Source: Candidatus Kaiserbacteria bacterium
GTDB lineage: Bacteria > Patescibacteriota > Minisyncoccia > Phycocordibacterales > UBA2100
Direction of reading: 5' to 3'
Assembly (NCBI GenBank): GCA_027066795.1
Contig: JAMONA010000023.1
Coordinates: 1 to 39,632, forward strand
Length of the DNA: 39,632 nucleotides
Shown: piece after piece, positions 1 through 7,418 of the stretch
Numbering within the stretch: position 1 is the stretch's first letter
Layout: each line of letters starts with the position of its first letter
The notes under the pieces: model-generated
Told to the model about the DNA's origin: nothing
Databases searched by the model: none
Seen by the model: the letters and a program-made list of their open reading frames with translations, nothing else
Position numbers and translations under genes: made by a program

Positions 1-1
1 A

Positions 2-19
2 GCAGAGAAAAAGGAGTAG
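2..19 (+). CDS. C-terminal end of an upstream CDS, probably ribosomal protein uL10 (partial)
   Basis: Only five codons and a TAG stop are visible; they read Ala-Glu-Lys-Lys-Glu-stop. A charged Lys/Glu C-terminus just before rplL fits uL10 (rplJ), which normally precedes rplL. The assignment rests on gene order, not on protein sequence. Confidence 0.4.
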   Translation, partial: AEKKE

Positions 20-45
20 GTTATTAAAAAATTAATTAAATTATT

Positions 46-570
46 ATGACAGAAGACAAGTCAAAAGATGCAGCCGCAGAGGCTGAGGTGAAGGAGGAGG
101 CACCAGTAGTAGAGGAGGCAAAAACAGAGGAGAAGGCCGAGGAGGCAGCTCCAGTTGTTGAGGAGAAGAAAGAGGAGGTTGCAGAAGAGACTCCAGCAGA
201 GGTACCAGCAGAGTATAAAGAGATGATAGAAAAGATAGAGAGCATGACCGTACTAGAGCTTAACGGCCTAGTTAAAGCTATTGAGGAGCGCTTCGGTGTG
301 TCAGCTGCTGCAGTAGCAGTAGCAGGTGGTGGCGGTGACGCAGCCGCAGCTGAAGACAAGAGTGACTTTGACGTAAATCTTGTAAGCTTCGGAGAGAAGA
401 AGATTGCCGTTATTAAGGTAGTTAAAGACATATTAGGTCTTGGACTTAAAGACGCTAAAGACCTTGTAGAATCTGCACCAGCATCACTTAAGAGTGAGGT
501 TAAGGCAGAGGAGGCAGAGGAGTGGAAGACTAAGCTAGAGGAGGCAGGTGCCACTGTAGAGCTTAAGTAA
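46..570 (+). CDS. rplL: 50S ribosomal protein bL12 (L7/L12) with a long acidic N-terminal extension
   Basis: bL12 forms the flexible ribosomal stalk that recruits translation GTPases such as EF-Tu and EF-G. The 174-residue protein has the normal stalk body from about residue 55: the dimerisation helices, an Ala/Gly hinge (about 84-103), and the globular C-terminal domain with the EKKIAVIKVVKDI and LGLKDAKDLVES signatures. The first ~55 residues are an unusual Glu/Ala/Lys/Pro-rich tail with repeated PVVEE and EEAP-like units, making it ~50 residues longer than typical bL12. The start lies behind an A/T-rich leader with no Shine-Dalgarno; the AGGAG at 13-17 is about 28 nt away and belongs to the preceding CDS. 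A strong terminator follows, so this ends its transcription unit. Confidence 0.97.
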   Translation: MTEDKSKDAAAEAEVKEEAPVVEEAKTEEKAEEAAPVVEEKKEEVAEETPAEVPAEYKEMIEKIESMTVLELNGLVKAIEERFGVSAAAVAVAGGGGDAAAAEDKSDFDVNLVSFGEKKIAVIKVVKDILGLGLKDAKDLVESAPASLKSEVKAEEAEEWKTKLEEAGATVELK

Positions 571-590
571 TACACTTACCTAATGCGATC

Positions 591-617
591 AAAAGCGGCC
601 CTAACGGGCCGCTTTTT
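591..617 (+). terminator. Intrinsic terminator after rplL
   Basis: A GC-rich stem (AAGCGGCCC / GGGCCGCTT, loop TAAC) is followed by five T residues. It lies 20 bases after the rplL stop and just before the promoter of the next gene. Confidence 0.92.
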
Positions 618-634
618 GTATGTATTTCTTAACA

Positions 635-643
635 TGCTATAAT
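635..643 (+). promoter_or_regulatory. Extended -10 promoter (TGC-TATAAT) of the wHTH/NTase gene
   Basis: A perfect TATAAT (638-643) preceded by TGC, with TTGTAT at 616-621 as a -35 candidate (16 bp spacer). It ends 9 nt before the ATG at 653, so the mRNA would have almost no 5' leader. Confidence 0.75.
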
Positions 644-652
644 ATCCCCAAT

Positions 653-1279
653 ATGGCCATGAAAGACCCTTTAACAAAATTATTTGGCTCTGCTGGGAGA
701 ATTAAGATTATGCGTCTATTCTTAGCTAATGATGATGAGTGCATACATATAGCAGATATAGTACGCCAAACCAAGACACTAAAGGCTACCGTAACTAAAG
801 AAGCTAAAATACTAGAGCAATCCGGCTTCTTAAGTAAGGTTAAGTGTCATACAGAGGAGGTGAAAAAGCTCAAAAGCGGGGATAAGATAGTAAAAAAGAC
901 AAAACCTGGGTTTAAACTTAACAAAGACTTTGAATACTTGCAGGCAATGCGGGCACTATTAACCCAAGTCTCTGGTATGCAGGGCAGCGACTTATCCAAA
1001 CGCATGCGTAAGGCAGGCCGAATTAAGGCCTTAGTAGTGGCCGGTGTATTCTTACAAGACACAGCAGCAAGAGTAGACTTATTAATAGTCGGTGATGCTA
1101 TAAAACATCGCCAACTTGAAAGTGTAATAAGGGCTACCGAGGCAGAGCTAGGGCAGAGTTTGCGCTATGCTGTATTCACCTCTAATGAATTTAAGTATCG
1201 TCTAGACATGAAAGACAAGCTTATATGTGATATATTCAACACCCCACACAAGAAACTCCTAAATCGTATAGGTCTCTAG
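653..1279 (+). CDS. Winged-helix regulator fused to a nucleotidyltransferase-like domain
   Basis: The 208-residue protein begins with an ArsR-type winged-helix region (about residues 5-60, LFGSAGRIKIMRLFL then a recognition-helix-like stretch and a basic wing). A Lys-rich middle follows (about 60-90). The C-terminal ~90 residues resemble a minimal nucleotidyltransferase fold (GRIKALVVAGVFL ... VDLLIVGDAI). The family is frequent in Parcubacteria and is usually called a transcriptional regulator; its ligand or target is unknown. The ATG at 653 was preferred over an upstream in-frame ATG at 620 because a consensus promoter at 635-643 would place transcription start at about 650. A second ATG at 659 is also possible. 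Active-site residues of a working nucleotidyltransferase are not obvious, so the domain may only bind a ligand. Confidence 0.72.
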   Translation: MAMKDPLTKLFGSAGRIKIMRLFLANDDECIHIADIVRQTKTLKATVTKEAKILEQSGFLSKVKCHTEEVKKLKSGDKIVKKTKPGFKLNKDFEYLQAMRALLTQVSGMQGSDLSKRMRKAGRIKALVVAGVFLQDTAARVDLLIVGDAIKHRQLESVIRATEAELGQSLRYAVFTSNEFKYRLDMKDKLICDIFNTPHKKLLNRIGL

Positions 1280-1326
1280 TTATATACACAATATACACCG
1301 CATAGACTCTCTATACTCTAAGTAGA

Positions 1327-1335
1327 TGTTATAAT
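1327..1335 (+). promoter_or_regulatory. Extended -10 promoter (TGT-TATAAT)
   Basis: A perfect TATAAT at 1330-1335 with TGT before it and only a weak -35. It lies 57 bp upstream of the channel-like gene, leaving an A/T-rich leader of about 50 nt with no Shine-Dalgarno. Confidence 0.65.
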
Positions 1336-1392
1336 ATAAACAGGTCGAAACTTAAATATTATTAAATCCGGATTTAATTTAAAAAAACAATT

Positions 1393-2076
1393 ATGTTAAT
1401 TACTACGTGGGCAGACATACTGCAGAATGCATTTCAAGATGTATTCCGTACATTTGTTAACTTTGTACCAAATGTCGTAGGCGCAATACTTTTCCTTGCC
1501 ATAGGTTGGCTAGTAGGAGTAGTGCTAGCACGTATCATTACTCAGCTTTTCAGGGTTATCAAGCTTGATAACGCACTGCGTTATGCGGGAGCAGAGGAGG
1601 TACTAACAAAAGCAGGAATGAAGCTTAACTCTCCATTCTTTATGGGTGAGCTTGTTAAATGGCTAGTGATCATAGTCTTCTTAATGTTCTCATTAAATGT
1701 TATAGGTCTTGGGCAGGCAGCCCTATTTATGAAAGATGCAATAGGTATAATACTACCGCAGGTCGTATTAGCCGCAGTCATCTTAATAATAACAGCTGTT
1801 ATGGCTAGGTTTGTAGACAGCATCGTCACAGGCTCAGCTAAGGCAACAGGTGTTGAGTCAGCTAACTTCATAGGCAATCTTGCCAAGTGGGCAATATGGG
1901 TGATGGGTGCTCTTACAGCATTCGCACAGCTTGGTGTTGATGCATCATTTATCTACACGCTGTTTACAGGTGTGATAGTGGCATTTTCACTAGCGTTCGG
2001 GCTTGCATTTGGCCTTGGGGGTCAAGGTGCAGCTTCAGAATACCTAGAAAAACTACGCAACGATATGCGTAAGTAA
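1393..2076 (+). CDS. TM-helix repeat membrane protein, mechanosensitive-channel-like
   Basis: The 227-residue protein has about five hydrophobic helices (about residues 24-50, 83-103, 118-140, 155-175, 183-210). Two copies of the conserved TM-helix repeat end in GWLVGVVLARIIT and AVMARFVDSIV. The final helix runs into AFGLAFGLGGQGAA, the glycine-rich motif typical of MscS-related pore helices. No MscS beta domain follows, so it is a short channel-like relative rather than a full MscS. A role in osmotic protection is inferred from family only. It is monocistronic, between its own promoter and a terminator at 2105-2133. Confidence 0.8.
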   Translation: MLITTWADILQNAFQDVFRTFVNFVPNVVGAILFLAIGWLVGVVLARIITQLFRVIKLDNALRYAGAEEVLTKAGMKLNSPFFMGELVKWLVIIVFLMFSLNVIGLGQAALFMKDAIGIILPQVVLAAVILIITAVMARFVDSIVTGSAKATGVESANFIGNLAKWAIWVMGALTAFAQLGVDASFIYTLFTGVIVAFSLAFGLAFGLGGQGAASEYLEKLRNDMRK

Positions 2077-2104
2077 GTTATTACCTAACAGTAATACCTA
2101 TAAT

Positions 2105-2133
2105 AAAAACGTCTCCACTCGGAGGCGTTTTTA
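2105..2133 (+). terminator. Intrinsic terminator after the channel-like gene
   Basis: A stem of AACGTCTCC with GGAGGCGTT (one G-T wobble, 4-nt loop) flanked by A and T runs, about 30 bases past the stop codon. Confidence 0.9.
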
Positions 2134-2134
2134 T

Positions 2135-2162
2135 TTGACTATCACGAGCTATTTGGTAGTAT
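2135..2162 (+). promoter_or_regulatory. tuf promoter: TTGACT-16 bp-TGG-TAGTAT
   Basis: TTGACT at 2135-2140 and TAGTAT at 2157-2162 with an extended TG, 16 bp apart. The predicted transcript start near 2169 gives tuf a leader of about 140 nt. That leader contains a 6-bp hairpin at 2171-2190 and ends in an A/T-rich stretch without a Shine-Dalgarno. A short open frame over this leader has no protein-like features. Confidence 0.7.
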
Positions 2163-2306
2163 ATATCGCACGCATGGCTTATTGCATGCGCCAGAGTTGC
2201 AGGGTATGGCGGTTACTTTTGTTTATCACTCGTTCTCGCGAGCTAAGCAAAGGTTGCCCAGATACTAAGCAGCAAATATTATTAATTATTAGTAAAAATA
2301 AATATT

Positions 2307-3500
2307 ATGGCAGAAGAATTTAATAGAGATAAGGACCACATTAACGTTGGTACACTTGGTCACGTAGACCATGGTAAAACAACGCTTACTGCAGCAATCC
2401 TTAACTCATTGCACCTAGATGGGCAAAACGTAAAGAAGGCAAGTATCGACGACATCGATAATGCCCCAGAGGAGAAGGAGCGTGGTATCACCATTTCTCT
2501 TTCACACCAGGAGTACGAGACAGCTACTCGTCACTATGCTCACATTGATGCACCAGGCCACGCCGACTACATCAAGAACATGATTACAGGAGCAGCACAG
2601 ATGGATGGTGCTATACTAGTAGTAGCAGCAACAGACGGCCTTATGCCACAAACTCGTGAGCACATCCTGCTTGCTAAGCAAGTTGGTGTACCTAAGATCA
2701 TTGTATTTATCAACAAGACAGACATGCCAGACGTTGATGAGGAGATGATAGAGCTAGTAGAGGAGGAGATCCGCGAGGTTCTTACTCAGTACAAGTACGA
2801 CGGCGAGAACACACCGTTTATACGTGGCTCAGCACTTAAGGGTGCAGAGGCAACAGAGAAAGACGAGTGGGTAGAGAAAATCCTAGAGCTTACAACAGCT
2901 ATGGATGAGTGGTTTGAGATCCCAGCTCGTGAGCTAGACAAGCCATTCCTTATGCCTATAGAGGACATCTTCTCAATAGAGGGGCGTGGTACAGTAGTTA
3001 CAGGCCGCATAGAGCGTGGTAAGGTAACAGTAGGAGAGGAGGTAGAGATCGTTGGTATCAAAGAGACATCACTTACAACTGTTACAGGTGTAGAGATGTT
3101 TAACAAGAACCTACAAGAGGGTCTTGCAGGAGACAACGCAGGTATCCTACTAAGAGGTACTAAGAAAGACGATGTACACCGAGGGCAAGTACTTGCTGCT
3201 AAGGGTTCAATAACTCCACACACAGAGTTTGAGGCTGAGGTATACATCCTTACTAAAGAGGAGGGAGGTCGTCACACACCATTCTTCACTGGTTACAAGC
3301 CACAATTCTACGTACGAACTACAGACGTTACAGGAGAGGTAACACTTGCAGAGGGTACAGAGATGGTAATGCCAGGAGACACTGTAACCTTTAAGGTTAA
3401 GCTGGTAGGCCCTATCGCACTTGAGGACAAGATGCGCTTCGCTGTACGCGAGGGAGGTCGCACAGTAGGTGCTGGTGTTGTTACTAAGGTTGTTGCATAA
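2307..3500 (+). CDS. tuf: Elongation factor Tu
   Basis: EF-Tu is the GTPase that delivers aminoacyl-tRNA to the ribosomal A site. The 397-residue protein is full length. The P-loop is GHVDHGKT (18-25), the switch region contains EEKERGITI, G3 is DAPGH, and G4 is NKTD. Domain 2 contains the EGRGTVVTGRIERG signature, and domain 3 ends with FAVREGGRTVGAGVV. It is the only translation GTPase here and lies between rplL and rpsJ in a ribosomal neighbourhood. Expression is predicted to be high: near-consensus promoter, long leader, and codon use richer in G/C-ending codons than its neighbours. Confidence 0.99.
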   Translation: MAEEFNRDKDHINVGTLGHVDHGKTTLTAAILNSLHLDGQNVKKASIDDIDNAPEEKERGITISLSHQEYETATRHYAHIDAPGHADYIKNMITGAAQMDGAILVVAATDGLMPQTREHILLAKQVGVPKIIVFINKTDMPDVDEEMIELVEEEIREVLTQYKYDGENTPFIRGSALKGAEATEKDEWVEKILELTTAMDEWFEIPARELDKPFLMPIEDIFSIEGRGTVVTGRIERGKVTVGEEVEIVGIKETSLTTVTGVEMFNKNLQEGLAGDNAGILLRGTKKDDVHRGQVLAAKGSITPHTEFEAEVYILTKEEGGRHTPFFTGYKPQFYVRTTDVTGEVTLAEGTEMVMPGDTVTFKVKLVGPIALEDKMRFAVREGGRTVGAGVVTKVVA

Positions 3501-3600
3501 GCAACTTTAGTAGCCCTTACGGGCACACCTATTGCAAGAGTATGGAGTCCGTGGTAAGTTACTTATCACAATAAGTTGTACATTTAAAAAATAATTAATC

Positions 3601-3960
3601 ATGGTAGAAACAAAGAAGAAGGCGCCTACAAAAAAGGCAACAAGTAAAAAGCAAGTAGACAAGCTACGCATACGTGTACGAGCCTACGAGCACAAGCTGT
3701 TGGATATATCTGTAAAGCAGATTATAGACACAGCAAAGCGCTTCGATGCCGAGGTAAGAGGCCCAATTCCGATGCCTACCGAGATTAAGAAGTACACCGT
3801 AAACCGCTCAACCTTCGTCCACAAGGACGCGCGAGAACAGTTTGAGATGCGTGTACACAAGAGACTCATAGACATCTTACAGCCGGAAACCAAGGTAATG
3901 GAGGCACTAACTAACATCTCACTCCCATCTGGAGTGTCAATAGATCTTAAAATGGTGTAA
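3601..3960 (+). CDS. rpsJ: 30S ribosomal protein uS10
   Basis: uS10 is a component of the 30S head and, through NusE function, of transcription antitermination. The 119 residues contain the diagnostic LRIRVRAYEHKLLD, GPIPMPTEIKKYTV and a conserved HKDAREQFEMRVHKRLIDI block. About 17 Lys/Thr-rich residues precede the usual start, so it is slightly longer than most uS10 proteins. It follows tuf by 100 bp. That gap holds small hairpins (such as ACTTAT/ATAAGT near 3559-3574) but no T-tract, so read-through from tuf is likely. The start codon sits behind an A/T-rich leader with no Shine-Dalgarno. The usual downstream S10-operon genes are absent, so the operon is broken here. Confidence 0.97.
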   Translation: MVETKKKAPTKKATSKKQVDKLRIRVRAYEHKLLDISVKQIIDTAKRFDAEVRGPIPMPTEIKKYTVNRSTFVHKDAREQFEMRVHKRLIDILQPETKVMEALTNISLPSGVSIDLKMV

Positions 3961-3986
3961 TAGCAATATAAACTCTATAACCAATT

Positions 3987-4014
3987 AAAAACCCCTACAA
4001 TTGTAGGGGTTTTT
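3987..4014. terminator. Perfect palindromic bidirectional terminator
   Basis: A 28-bp perfect palindrome: an A-run, CCCCTACAA, then its exact complement ending in a T-run. It separates rpsJ (+) from the phosphoribosyltransferase-like gene (-) and should stop transcription both ways. Confidence 0.95.
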
Positions 4015-4035
4015 AATATACTATAAAAAATCTAG

Positions 4036-4713
4036 TTACTGCCTAGCTAACCCATCAACTATAATGCGCTTCATCTCACCCCTCTCGTCCTTAGCACGTT
4101 GAACGTTCTCAATACCTCTAAATGTATAGTCATTTCTAGTACTTAATACACCTCCATCACTAGGCCTCTGTACAAGTGACCCCTTACCGAAGGGGTAGCA
4201 TCCCCTAACTAGAGCCTCACTAGATGCAACAAGATCTATATCTACGATATTACCTCCATGACTCTTGCTGGATACACCTATTCTTATATCATTAAACCCC
4301 ATATTTGTAAAACGTTTTTTAATCTTAAGTATAGTGTCGCCGCTATGCATACATGTATCATATACAAGCAGAGGTAGTGCACTATCTCGTACCAAGTGTT
4401 TATACGTATTATCCATATCATAAGCCACATCAGGCCCTTCGGGCCCTTCAGGCTCTACATAAAAGAACCCGCTAAAAAGAGGACCTGGACTAGTAAAATA
4501 TATGTTGGGCTTCTTGTCGTCGGGGTATACAGTCTTCCAATACTCCCACAAAGGCACATAAAAGTTACGTGCACTCCTGTCAGGCAGTATTATATTTGGT
4601 ATCTTTTGATCATGTATATATTCAGCAACAACCTTAACTTCGTTAAATAACTGCTCTCTGGCTTCTGGGTCATGGTAGTACTTATACTCTTTAGTCGGAC
4701 TTATTCTCTCCAT
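4036..4713 (-). CDS. Phosphoribosyltransferase-like protein
   Basis: The 225-residue protein has a type I PRTase-like core. A predicted strand-loop at about 40-48 (IILPDRSAR) is followed by VYDTCMHSGDT at about 118-128, which occupies the place of the PRPP-binding loop but departs from the canonical two acidic residues plus S/T-G-x-T. The substrate is unknown, and nucleotide salvage or a signalling enzyme cannot be told apart. Translation is placed at the ATG at 4713, not the upstream in-frame start at 4734, because the -10 box at 4721-4726 lies between them; the mRNA would therefore be leaderless. It is monocistronic, terminating at the shared palindrome at 3987-4014. Confidence 0.62.
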   Translation of the reverse strand: MERISPTKEYKYYHDPEAREQLFNEVKVVAEYIHDQKIPNIILPDRSARNFYVPLWEYWKTVYPDDKKPNIYFTSPGPLFSGFFYVEPEGPEGPDVAYDMDNTYKHLVRDSALPLLVYDTCMHSGDTILKIKKRFTNMGFNDIRIGVSSKSHGGNIVDIDLVASSEALVRGCYPFGKGSLVQRPSDGGVLSTRNDYTFRGIENVQRAKDERGEMKRIIVDGLARQ

Positions 4714-4720
4714 AGCTAAC

Positions 4721-4748
4721 AGTATACTAAACAATATCTAACATTCAA
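4721..4748 (-). promoter_or_regulatory. Promoter TTGAAT-16 bp-TATACT
   Basis: Read on the minus strand, TTGAAT (4743-4748) and TATACT (4721-4726) are 16 bp apart. The -10 ends 7 nt before the ATG at 4713, so the transcript would start at or next to the start codon. Confidence 0.7.
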
Positions 4749-4792
4749 AATGTACTGGTCACTAGCTTTTCTATGTAGAAGTTAGTTAAATT

Positions 4793-4819
4793 AAAAAACA
4801 CACTACGAATCTCGCAGTG
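4793..4819 (-). terminator. Intrinsic terminator of the M23 peptidase gene
   Basis: On the minus strand a 7-bp stem CACTGCG/CGTAGTG (one G-T pair, 5-nt loop) is followed by TG and a T-run, 40 bp beyond the stop codon. Confidence 0.75.
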
Positions 4820-4857
4820 CAGACTTGTTTAAAACCACTATTTGCTACTATGTACCA

Positions 4858-5868
4858 TTAAAACGGATTCCTAGCACCACGGACCTCAAAGTGTAGATGT
4901 GGTCCTGTAGAGCGCCCAGTGTTACCTACATAACCAATCACTTGCCCTTGTGTCACGCTCTGGCCTGTCCAGCTAATGTTTTTACTCATGTGAGCATATA
5001 CCGTCTGAGTACCGTTAGGGTGTTTAATGATTGTATAACGCCCGTAGCCGCCATTATAGCCACCAGCTCTTGCAAGTATTACGCTACCAGCAGCACTAGC
5101 TATAATAGGTGTGCCTGTTGGGGCTCCTAAGTCTACAGCATTGTAACCGTGTATCCTTTGTGTCTTCACTCCAGCTTGGTTAAGAGGGTGGGCGAAGTAA
5201 CCTGTAGCATCTACACGAGAGACGTTACGAGCACGACTTGTAGTCCGGGCTACACGCGCGACAGGCTTAGGGCTAGCTATCTCTCCGTTAGGGATTATAA
5301 CCACCGTACCTTTGGCCAAGTCTTCATCAGGCCCGACTCCGTTATACTCTGCAGCCTCCTCTATGCTTCCTCCATATTTCTTAATAACATCTCTTATAGA
5401 GCCACCGCTCTTGATGGTATATTTGATACCTGTCATAGGTAGTATAACGAGCTTTTGCCCAATATTTATAGTAGAGCCACGCTTAATATCATTGGCCCAT
5501 TTAATAGTATTTATAGACACTCCGAACGTTTCAGCTATTCTACCCAAGCTATCTCCCTCACGTACTATGTATATGCTTATTTGCCCTCCAGTAGTCTTAC
5601 CTTCAGTAAACTCTGTTACGCCTCCCTCTGGCCCGCTCTCGGCCACTAAGGCAGAGCCGTTACGCACTACTATAAAGCCCCCTCCAACTGCTGGGTTAGG
5701 GTCTATATTACGTGCTGCGCGTGGCAAGGGGATTGTCTGGGAGTCATATCCGCTGTCTGTAGTGTACTCAACCTTATATGAAAATAGGGCAGAGATAGTG
5801 TCTAATACACCAGCGTCAGCATGACTGGGTAATGCAAGCCCTAAGGCTAAAAATATAGAGACACCCAC
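4858..5868 (-). CDS. Secreted LysM-LysM-M23 murein endopeptidase
   Basis: This is a predicted cell-wall hydrolase that cuts peptidoglycan cross-bridges or stems. From the GTG at 5868 the 336-residue product starts with a hydrophobic signal segment ending at SHADAG (~20). It then has two LysM modules (about 98-144 and 149-193) that bind glycan, and an M23/LytM domain (about 222-336). Metal and catalytic residues are present: H240 and D246 in HGYNAVD, H292 in YAHM, and H324/H326 in PHLHFEV. The start is doubtful. The signal peptide lacks a basic n-region from GTG, whereas the in-frame sequence upstream (IKQKFTYSS) would supply one but only from an ATA codon; an in-frame TAA at 5908-5910 limits extension. 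A promoter at 6012-6039 gives a leader of about 130 nt. Confidence 0.88.
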   Translation of the reverse strand: MGVSIFLALGLALPSHADAGVLDTISALFSYKVEYTTDSGYDSQTIPLPRAARNIDPNPAVGGGFIVVRNGSALVAESGPEGGVTEFTEGKTTGGQISIYIVREGDSLGRIAETFGVSINTIKWANDIKRGSTINIGQKLVILPMTGIKYTIKSGGSIRDVIKKYGGSIEEAAEYNGVGPDEDLAKGTVVIIPNGEIASPKPVARVARTTSRARNVSRVDATGYFAHPLNQAGVKTQRIHGYNAVDLGAPTGTPIIASAAGSVILARAGGYNGGYGRYTIIKHPNGTQTVYAHMSKNISWTGQSVTQGQVIGYVGNTGRSTGPHLHFEVRGARNPF

Positions 5869-6011
5869 TGAGGAGTATGTAAATTTCTGTTTTATATATT
5901 GTGTTTTTTACTTTCTTAGCAGTCGTAACCAGTCTTGCAGTATAGCCTTGCGGCAGTTTCTTGTATATTTATAACTGTAACGCACATATATGTATCGTCA
6001 ACAGCTGGCAT

Positions 6012-6039
6012 ATTGTACTGTGTATAACTCAAAAGTCAA
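6012..6039 (-). promoter_or_regulatory. Promoter TTGACT-16 bp-TACAAT upstream of the M23 gene
   Basis: On the minus strand TTGACT (6034-6039) and TACAAT (6012-6017) are spaced 16 bp apart, in the 207-bp gap between murA and the M23 gene. The leader would contain a 23-codon open frame beginning with ATG in another frame. Confidence 0.6.
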
Positions 6040-6075
6040 TACCAGACCACTTATTATTAAATTTGTCAATACTTA

Positions 6076-7383
6076 CTACTCTAGTACCTCTATGTTTGCT
6101 CCCACAGCATTTAGCCTCTGTGCTAAATCTTCATAGCCTCTAGCTATCGTATATATATTGCGCAGTATACTCTCACCCTCTGCACCAAGCATAGCAAGAA
6201 AGATTATAAAGCCTGGCCGTAATGCAGGCGGGCACACCACTTGTGCGCCCTTAAGCACGGTCTTACCTACAACCTTAACCCTGTGCGGGTCTAGCAATTG
6301 TACATTGGCGCCGAGCTTATTAAGCTCTGTAAAGTGTATTGCTCTACTCTCCCACATCCAGTCATGTATGAGTGTCTCTCCTTCAGATTGAGTCGCAATA
6401 GGGGCGAAGTAAGGCAGGTTGTCTACATTTAACCCTGGGTAGGGTAGTGGGTGTATCTTATTCTCAGGGGCCTTTAGCTCGCTCTTGTCTGCGTGCACTG
6501 TAATATCTACTAGCTCTGTCTTATCATTTTTAGCCAAATACTTATCACTAGTGTCAAATTTAAGACCCATATACTTAAGCTTAAGCAGCTCAACCTCTAA
6601 GAAGTTAATAGGGCACCTCTCTACTGTAAGCTCCGAACCAGTCATAATGGCAGCTGTAACAAACCCCATAGCCTCTATTGGGTCCTCACTATTATAGTGC
6701 TCTGCCTCCATGTCTATACTCTCCACACCATGCACGGTAAGTATATGTGTACCCACACCATCAATCTTAACTCCGAATGTCTCCATAAGGTGGCAAACAT
6801 CCTGCACTTGGTAGTTGGGTGGTGCATAACGTATGATTGTCTTACCGGGTGTCAGTGCAGCGGCTATTATTAAATTCTCGGCTGCTGTGTCACTTGCCTC
6901 ATACATCACTATTTCTGCTGCTTTGAGTCCTCTATTTGTTACATGGTAGTCATCCTCCTCTGTGAGGATATGCACACCTAGTTCCTCAAGCCCATGCTTG
7001 TGCGCCGCAATAGTGCGCTCTCCCATGTCACAACCGCCAGCGTGTGGCAGACGAAAGTCTTTATCAATATGCACCAAGGCACCGAGCAACATAAGCACAG
7101 AGCGCATACGACTTGCGGACTCTCTGTTTATTTTACTTATATCCCATTGTTTTGGTGGTGTTATCTTTAGTGAAGTGTCACTAAGTGCCTCCACCTTTAT
7201 ATCGAGACTCTTGAATACCTCTAACATACGTCGTATCTCCTCTATACGTGGTATGCCATGTAGCGTAGTTGTACCCTTGTTAATCAGTGATGCACACAGT
7301 AAGCCCAGCGCTCCATTTTTAGATGTGTTAGTAACAATACTACCACTCAATTTCCTCCCACCTTGTATCTTAAAGTCTGTCAT
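6076..7383 (-). CDS. murA: UDP-N-acetylglucosamine 1-carboxyvinyltransferase (MurA family)
   Basis: MurA transfers enolpyruvate from PEP to UDP-GlcNAc, the first committed step of peptidoglycan synthesis, in the cytoplasm. The 435-residue protein has the family's duplicated inside-out barrel length. SKNGA at 21-25 supplies the Lys-Asn pair. The active-site loop GGCDMGER (116-123) keeps the catalytic/fosfomycin-target Cys (C118) and the downstream Arg. The late PALRPGF motif is also present. The region around YPGLNVDNLP differs from the classical PGFPTD motif but keeps its Asp, so a divergent MurA paralogue is possible. The start was set at the ATG at 7383 because an extended -10 at 7392-7400 ends 8 nt before it. 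It is divergent from the helicase gene with only 35 bp between start codons. Confidence 0.93.
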   Translation of the reverse strand: MTDFKIQGGRKLSGSIVTNTSKNGALGLLCASLINKGTTTLHGIPRIEEIRRMLEVFKSLDIKVEALSDTSLKITPPKQWDISKINRESASRMRSVLMLLGALVHIDKDFRLPHAGGCDMGERTIAAHKHGLEELGVHILTEEDDYHVTNRGLKAAEIVMYEASDTAAENLIIAAALTPGKTIIRYAPPNYQVQDVCHLMETFGVKIDGVGTHILTVHGVESIDMEAEHYNSEDPIEAMGFVTAAIMTGSELTVERCPINFLEVELLKLKYMGLKFDTSDKYLAKNDKTELVDITVHADKSELKAPENKIHPLPYPGLNVDNLPYFAPIATQSEGETLIHDWMWESRAIHFTELNKLGANVQLLDPHRVKVVGKTVLKGAQVVCPPALRPGFIIFLAMLGAEGESILRNIYTIARGYEDLAQRLNAVGANIEVLE

Positions 7384-7391
7384 TAGGCTCA

Positions 7392-7400
7392 AATATACCA
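7392..7400 (-). promoter_or_regulatory. murA extended -10 promoter (TGG-TATATT)
   Basis: On the minus strand TGG (7400-7398) precedes TATATT (7397-7392), leaving 8 nt to the murA ATG. It lies back to back with the helicase promoter inside a 35-bp gap. Confidence 0.7.
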
Positions 7401-7403
7401 CCG

Positions 7404-7412
7404 TGCTAAAAT
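7404..7412 (+). promoter_or_regulatory. Helicase extended -10 promoter (TGC-TAAAAT)
   Basis: TGC followed by TAAAAT (7407-7412), then exactly 6 nt to the ATG at 7419. This places transcription start on the start codon. Confidence 0.7.
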
Positions 7413-7418
7413 ACCGCA

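Noticed and set aside
13..17. AGGAG upstream of rplL as its Shine-Dalgarno
   Set aside because: It is about 28 nt from the ATG and belongs to the last codons of the preceding CDS.
2135..2323. 62-codon open frame between the channel gene and tuf
   Set aside because: It starts inside the promoter region, its composition is not protein-like, and it overlaps the tuf start. The region is better explained as promoter plus leader.
4396..4650. Opposite-strand open frames over the PRTase-like and M23 genes
   Set aside because: They are shadows of well-supported genes with domain evidence and show low-complexity, non-globular sequence.
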